Of a stretch of 64,000 nucleotides of DNA, positions 58,761 through 64,000 are shown piece by piece. The stretch spans positions 124,001 through 188,000 of the forward strand of contig PDHQ01000053.1 of assembly GCA_003339415.1 (NCBI GenBank), read 5' to 3'. The position numbers and the translations under genes are program-made. The notes beneath the pieces were generated by a model. The model saw only the letters and a list, made by a program, of their open reading frames with translations, was not told the DNA's origin and searched no databases. How positions within the stretch are numbered: the stretch's first letter is position 1; each line of letters begins with the position of its first letter. This stretch comes from Ophiocordyceps camponoti-saundersi (nom. inval.) (Eukaryota > Ascomycota > Sordariomycetes > Hypocreales > Ophiocordycipitaceae).

Positions 58761-61700
58761 AAAAGTAATAATATACTACTCCGCGTTTTAGCTATATTAT
58801 ATAGCTTTTATCTATTTATTCCTTTAAACTATAATTAGTTTAAAATTAAAGTGCTACTTTTACGATATTAGCTTTTTTCGTAATTAAGCACTTAAGAGAA
58901 TTATAGCTTATAGCGTTATAGTTTAACCCGCTTTATATAATATAATATACTATATTATAAAAGGGCGCTTAAAAGTTCCCTTTTAAGGCGGGTATAAAAG
59001 AGTAAATTATAAACTATTCCCTTTCCGCTAATAGCTAGCTATAGTTCCGGGGCTAACTTTAAGTACCTAACTAAGAACCCCTAATAACTATTTTAATTTA
59101 AAAAACCTATAATTCCTTACTTATAAGGCACCTTAGTAAAAATATTATATTTATATTATTTTATTATTATTATTATTAAAATAATATATTAGCTAATATA
59201 GCGTAATTTATTTAAAATTATTATTATTATAGAAATTACTTTTAATACTATTATCTCTAAGGCTTACTATAACTATTACCGCCCCTAAAAAAGTACTAAG
59301 TAACTATTTTTATAAACTTTATAATAAACTTACTTACTATAAATCTTTCTTAGCCTCGCTTTCTTATAATTATTACTAATTAGCTATTAAAATATATATA
59401 GCTAAAAGTAATAATATTTATAAAAGCTAAGTATTATATAAAATATTTTATTTATATTTAATAGCGTTTTTATAGCTTTCCTATAGCTATTATATTTAAC
59501 TATAATTTAAATTAAATAAGTTACTTTTAATTAACTTTTTACCGCCTTATAAGTATTAAATAACTTATATTAATAGCTTATTACTTATAAACTAATAGCG
59601 GTATAAAATAAATAAACTAAGAAGTATAAGCTATTCTTTATTATATAATATTATTCTTTTAGCTTAACTAGCCTTTTTACTTACTTACTTACTAACTTAT
59701 ATTAAATAATAAAAAATTATTTATAATAAGCGTAAGTTTAAACCGCTTATTATATAAATATAACTTAAACCTTATCTAATAGCTATTTACGCCTTTTATA
59801 TTAATTACCTCCTTAAGGGGGCGTGCTATTACTTTTACTTAATATTTATAAGAAAATATTTAGCTAGCTTAAGTATTTATTATATAAGCTTAATAAAAGT
59901 AATAAAACGCTTTTAATAATACTTATTACCTTATAGAATAATTTTAAGTTAGTAATTTTATATAATTAGATTTTTATTATATTTATTTTAACCGCTTATT
60001 TAAGAAACTTAATTACTTTAAAGCTAAGTATAAAGTTATTACTATTTTATCCTTTTTAACTATTATACTTAATACTTTAAAAAATATATATTTTATATTC
60101 TATATTAATTTACTTAAGCGTGCTATATATAATTTACTCTTATTATAATCTCTCGCTAATAGCTATTTTAAACTTTTTTTATAACTCTTTAATAATAACT
60201 TATCCCTTAATAAATATAAAATTAAAAAAATCCTTACTACGAAGAATACTTATAAGTAACGCTTATAAGGCTAACCCCCTTATTATTAAGTATTAGTAAA
60301 ATAAAAAAAATATATTACGCTAACTTAAAAGCTATTAAATAGCTTATAATATTACGTTATTTTAAATAATTATAAGTTATACTAAAGAGATATTTATATA
60401 TATAATAGCCTTAGATATACTCTTCTATTTAAACTTAATTAAATAAATTCCTCCTCCTTTTTAGTAAATTCCTTTTAGCTTATTACGCCCTGCCCTTTTT
60501 CTATCCCTATCTTTTCTATTATTATTATAACGCGTTTAGCGTATTCTCCTAACTATCCTTTTTAATATTATTAACTACTTATACTTAGCTTAAACTATTA
60601 TAGCTATAAAAGAGTATATTAAGCTTAAATAATAACCTACTACGTAAGTAATTATAACTTTTAGCTATAAGTAAGGGCGACTATAAAGGCTAATTTAGCT
60701 TAGCTAAAGCGTAACGAATTTAGCTTTAAGGCCTAGCTTAATATATTTAGGTATTAGGTAGTATAAAAAGCGCGCGGTTAAAAAAGTAAGGGGCGTAAGT
60801 TAGCGATAAGAGGGCGGTAAGATTAGTAAGGGCTATATAAATATTATAGTTAGCCTTAAGCTATTACTAATAATTTTTAGCTTTAATAGCCGCCTCTTTT
60901 TATTATAAAGCGAGAATATTTTATTATATTTACTCTTACTATTATAAAGATTCTTCGTAATAAGAGGCGAATATATTAAAGCTAAAGATAACTTACTTTT
61001 ACTATTAAGCTTAATATTACTAGTACTAATATATAGCGCTACTTATTCCGCGGTAATATATTAATAATATAAGTATAAGAATAATATTACCGCTAAAAAA
61101 GATAAGAGTATTAAAGCTAAATAGCTTAGATAATAAGGATAAGAAAATATTAGCTATAAGGCGGGGGGTAAGTTATATAATATTAAGCTATATTTTAAAG
61201 TAATTAGCGCGGGCTTAAAAAGCAGGCGTTAAGATAATATATTAGCTAAAAATATTATTATTATAAGCGCGGGTAAGCGTTTAGATAACTTTATTATTAG
61301 TAGCTATATTTTATAAGTTATAAGCAGCTTGCTAAAAGCGTGCGTTTTTAGTAAAAAGGTGCTTTTCTTATAAGTACTTATAACGCTAGGAATAGTATAC
61401 TTAGTAGGCCGCTACTTAGCTGCGGATATAGTTAGCTATTTTATTATTTATTAAATTATTTAAATAGGGCGTATATATATATAATACTTTTATTAATAGC
61501 GCGGTATTTTTATTATCGCTATCTTCCTATATAATATAATCTCTTATAGCGCGAGTTAAAATAGATAAAGTAGCTAATATATTAATATAATAATATAAAA
61601 GAGTAATATATTAATAGAAAAAAATAATATAAGGCGGCGGCGTAGTAATAGCGCGAAGATAATAAGATTAATACTTTTAGAATAAGTAATATATAAAAAA

Positions 61701-61802
61701 AGAAAAGAAAGGAAGAGAAACGCGTAAGGGAATTTTTATTTTATTTTAACTTATACCCTTATTAGAAATAAATATACTTTTTTCCTAAGGCGGCGGGGTA
61801 TT

Positions 61803-61984
61803 TAAGGGATTTAAGCTATGCTTAAATAACTAAGTTATATAAAGTAATTAGTTATATCTGCGCGTAACGCGCGCGTAGATCGCTTACCCTTATTAAGTGT
61901 TATAACCCCTTTTATATAGCTTTTTATAATTATTTTAAATAATAAAGTCACCTCCTTATAGATAGCTTAGAGGCCGAACTTTTA
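61803..61984 (+). repeat. right LTR
   Basis: Begins TAAGGGATTTAAGCTATGCT and aligns over its full 182 bp with the left LTR. Confidence 0.88.
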
Positions 61985-62413
61985 TAATTTTTAAGAATTT
62001 TAATTATATTTATATAATTTTAAAAACTTTATTATAAAATTACCTAAAAAAAACTTTAACTTTTATTTTTATTTTTATATTAATATTAATAATATTATTT
62101 TTAGCTTTAAATTTTTTATTAGCTTTATATAACTTTTATAAAAAAAAGTATTTTATTTTTAAGTATAAGTTTTATAGTTTTTTTAAGTAAAATAAAACTT
62201 AGTTTAATATAAAATCTTTTATTTTTAAACTTTTATATTTTTTTTTAACTTAGAAATTTTCTTAATTTATTCTTATACTTTTAAAATAAATAATAATAAA
62301 ATATATAAATTAATTATAATATTTATATTTATATTTCTTATTACTTTAAAGTTTATATTTAAGCTAAAAAAAATATATTAATATTAAAGTTTAATACTTT
62401 AATATTTTTAAAT

Positions 62414-62502
62414 AAAGCTAACTTTATTAATATAAATTAACTTAAAAGGTTTTAAAATATATATAATATATATATTTAAAATTATAATTTATATATAGCT
62501 TA
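62414..62502 (+). repeat. 89-bp direct repeat, copy 1
   Basis: Starts AAAGCTAACTTTATTAATAT and recurs at 63274-63362 with few differences, 860 bp away. Confidence 0.8.
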
Positions 62503-63273
62503 TATATAGCCCGCCCGCGGCGCTAACTAATTATATATATTTATATATACTTTATACTTATTATATATATTAACTTAACTAAGTACTTTTATATAACTTA
62601 GCTATTTAAATATAGCTTAAATCTTTTATATACTTTATTATTTTAAGGAAAAAAAAGCTATAATATATATATATATAAGGTATAAGTTAAAATATCTTTT
62701 ATATAAAATATTTTTCTTCCTTTTTTTTTCTTTTTAAGTAAAGTATATTATTTTTCTTAATAAGTAATTTTTTTATTTATATTTATTAATTTATTAGCTT
62801 ATTATTATACTTTTATAATTTTTTTTATATTATTATTTTTATTTTACTTATTATTATTATTATTATTTATTATTATTATTTATTAAGCTTTTTATATTTA
62901 TTAAATTATTTTCTTACTTTATTAATATATTATTTAATTAGTAATAGTTATTATTTTATATAATAAGTAAATACGCTATAAAAAAACTTAAATAATAAAA
63001 ATATTATTATATTATAAAAGGTAAAATACTTATAAATACTTTATATTTAAAACTTTTATAATAGTTATAATATTAATTATTAATAAAGTTATAAGGCGGC
63101 TTATAAAATATATAAATTATAATAAAAATAATATTTTTAAAAAAAGTATTTATTTATTATAAATATATACTTATATTAAGCTATTTATAATTTATATATT
63201 ATAATTAAAAAAAGATAAGTTATTACTTTATTTACTTATATTATAAAAGTCTTATACTTCTTAATATTTATAA

Positions 63274-63362
63274 AAAGCTAACTTTATTAATATAAAATAA
63301 CTTAAAAAGTTTTAAAATATATATAATATATATATTTAAAGTTATAATTTATATATAGCTTA
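63274..63362 (+). repeat. 89-bp direct repeat, copy 2
   Basis: Second copy of the repeat at 62414-62502. Possibly remnant LTRs of a small or solo element. Confidence 0.8.
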
Positions 63363-64000
63363 CGCTTATAATAATAATATTTATACGCTAATATACTTAA
63401 TATAGCTTAGAACTATCTTATATATATTCTAAGAGTAGGAAAAACCGGAGAACTTAAAGTAAAACCTTTCCCTTAAGCGTTACCTCGGTTTAGGGCCGGA
63501 CTAGGTCCGCACCCGGCACTCTACGCCTTAAATAAGTCTAGTATTAATAAGTAATTAAGAAGCTAATATTTCCTTTAGAATAAAGTCCGCGGTAATAAAA
63601 GTACGCGTAATCCGGGTCTAGCGCGGAGTTCGTATAGCTACTTATCTTCTTAGGCGTCGTTATTATTATAAACTAAATCTCTACGCTTAATTATAATATC
63701 CTAAATAATCTATTTAATCGAGGCTTTATTAATATAATTAAGGAATATATAAAAGTTTTACTAGCCCGTAATAGACCTTATAATAGCTAATTTTAAAAAG
63801 CGGCCTAATTATTATAATAAAGCTATAGATAAGTTCGGAGAGGGGGTTAGAGGCGGAGCTATTATATTCGCTTTTTAGCGTTTTTACCCCGGCTATTATT
63901 AAACTTTAATTAGCGCTAGAGGGGGAGGAGGGGTAATATATATAAAGTTCTAATTTATAAATCTCTAAGGTTAGGAAATATAAGTATTTTTTACTTAATC

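Larger units (their letters stand above)
53666..61984 (+). mobile_element. dead Ty3/Gypsy-type LTR retrotransposon, RIP-mutated
   Basis: Two 182-bp direct repeats (53666-53847 and 61803-61984) bound an 8.3-kb element. The LTR ends are TAAGGG and CCCTTA (CTTTTA in the right copy). Internal order on the plus strand is reverse transcriptase then RNase H, with the frame recognisable at 57605-58760, which fits Ty3/Gypsy. Many in-frame TAA/TAG stops occur where Gln or Trp codons would be expected. CA and TG dinucleotides are strongly depleted while CG is retained, the RIP signature. A GC-richer purine stretch (about 61786-61800) precedes the right LTR where a polypurine tract would be. Immediate flanks on both sides read TAATTTTTA, but AT-richness makes the target duplication uncertain. 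No intact gene remains. Confidence 0.9.
61985..64000. other. AT-rich RIP-like DNA beyond the retrotransposon
   Basis: Extremely AT-rich and CA/TG-poor, with no open frames. It contains a pair of 89-bp direct repeats (62414-62502 and 63274-63362) and a less AT-rich island at about 63425-63660. It is probably more transposon debris. Confidence 0.7.

Noticed and set aside
53400..64000. AT-rich block as inserted mitochondrial DNA or a centromere core
   Set aside because: The presence of paired LTRs and a Gypsy-type RT-RNase H frame with CA/TG depletion explains it as RIP-mutated transposons. I saw no mitochondrial genes. A pericentromeric location is still possible but not shown.

Overview
The window is nuclear DNA of a filamentous ascomycete (Pezizomycotina; Sordariomycetes is a plausible guess from the genes and RIP). 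The evidence is short GT-AG introns (about 50-190 nt) in most genes, a Zn2Cys6 regulator, cytochrome P450s, a cytosol-encoded mitochondrial release factor, and an 11 kb AT-rich block whose base changes look like repeat-induced point mutation (RIP). Exon coordinates were worked out by hand from reading frames, splice consensus and family conservation. No transcript data were available.

Bases 1-6000: the 3' end of a biotin-dependent carboxylase-type gene, a 14-helix MFS transporter on the minus strand, and a P450 on the minus strand. Bases 7778-24928 hold a coherent catabolic cluster: fumarylacetoacetase (fahA) and homogentisate dioxygenase (hmgA) diverging from one promoter, a short-chain dehydrogenase, a copper amine oxidase, an aldehyde dehydrogenase, a small Dabb-domain protein, a Zn2Cys6 regulator and, diverging from it, a CYP504-type phenylacetate hydroxylase. 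Read as a pathway: aromatic amine to aldehyde (amine oxidase), to arylacetate (ALDH), ring hydroxylation towards homogentisate (CYP504), ring cleavage (HmgA) and hydrolysis to fumarate plus acetoacetate (FahA). Maleylacetoacetate isomerase is not in the window.

Bases 25713-40785 are a looser accessory region: a secreted type-B carboxylesterase, a paraoxonase-like arylesterase, a seven-helix DUF7703-like membrane protein, an SMP-30/lactonohydrolase, a ZIP metal transporter and a gamma-glutamyltransferase-like enzyme. They are separated by long gene-poor stretches rich in TATG/CATA microsatellites and one MITE-like inverted-repeat element (35287-35722).

Bases 40982-52858 are a dense housekeeping block: Grx5-type glutaredoxin, phosphopantothenoylcysteine decarboxylase, an unassigned coiled-coil protein, branched-chain aminotransferase, phosphoethanolamine cytidylyltransferase, a conserved fungal protein of unknown function and mitochondrial release factor 1. 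Next come an intron-containing tRNA-Thr(UGU) gene and then, to the right edge, CA/TG-depleted AT-rich DNA. This contains a complete but dead Ty3/Gypsy-type LTR retrotransposon (53666-61984) with two 182-bp LTRs and a recognisable, stop-riddled reverse transcriptase-RNase H frame.
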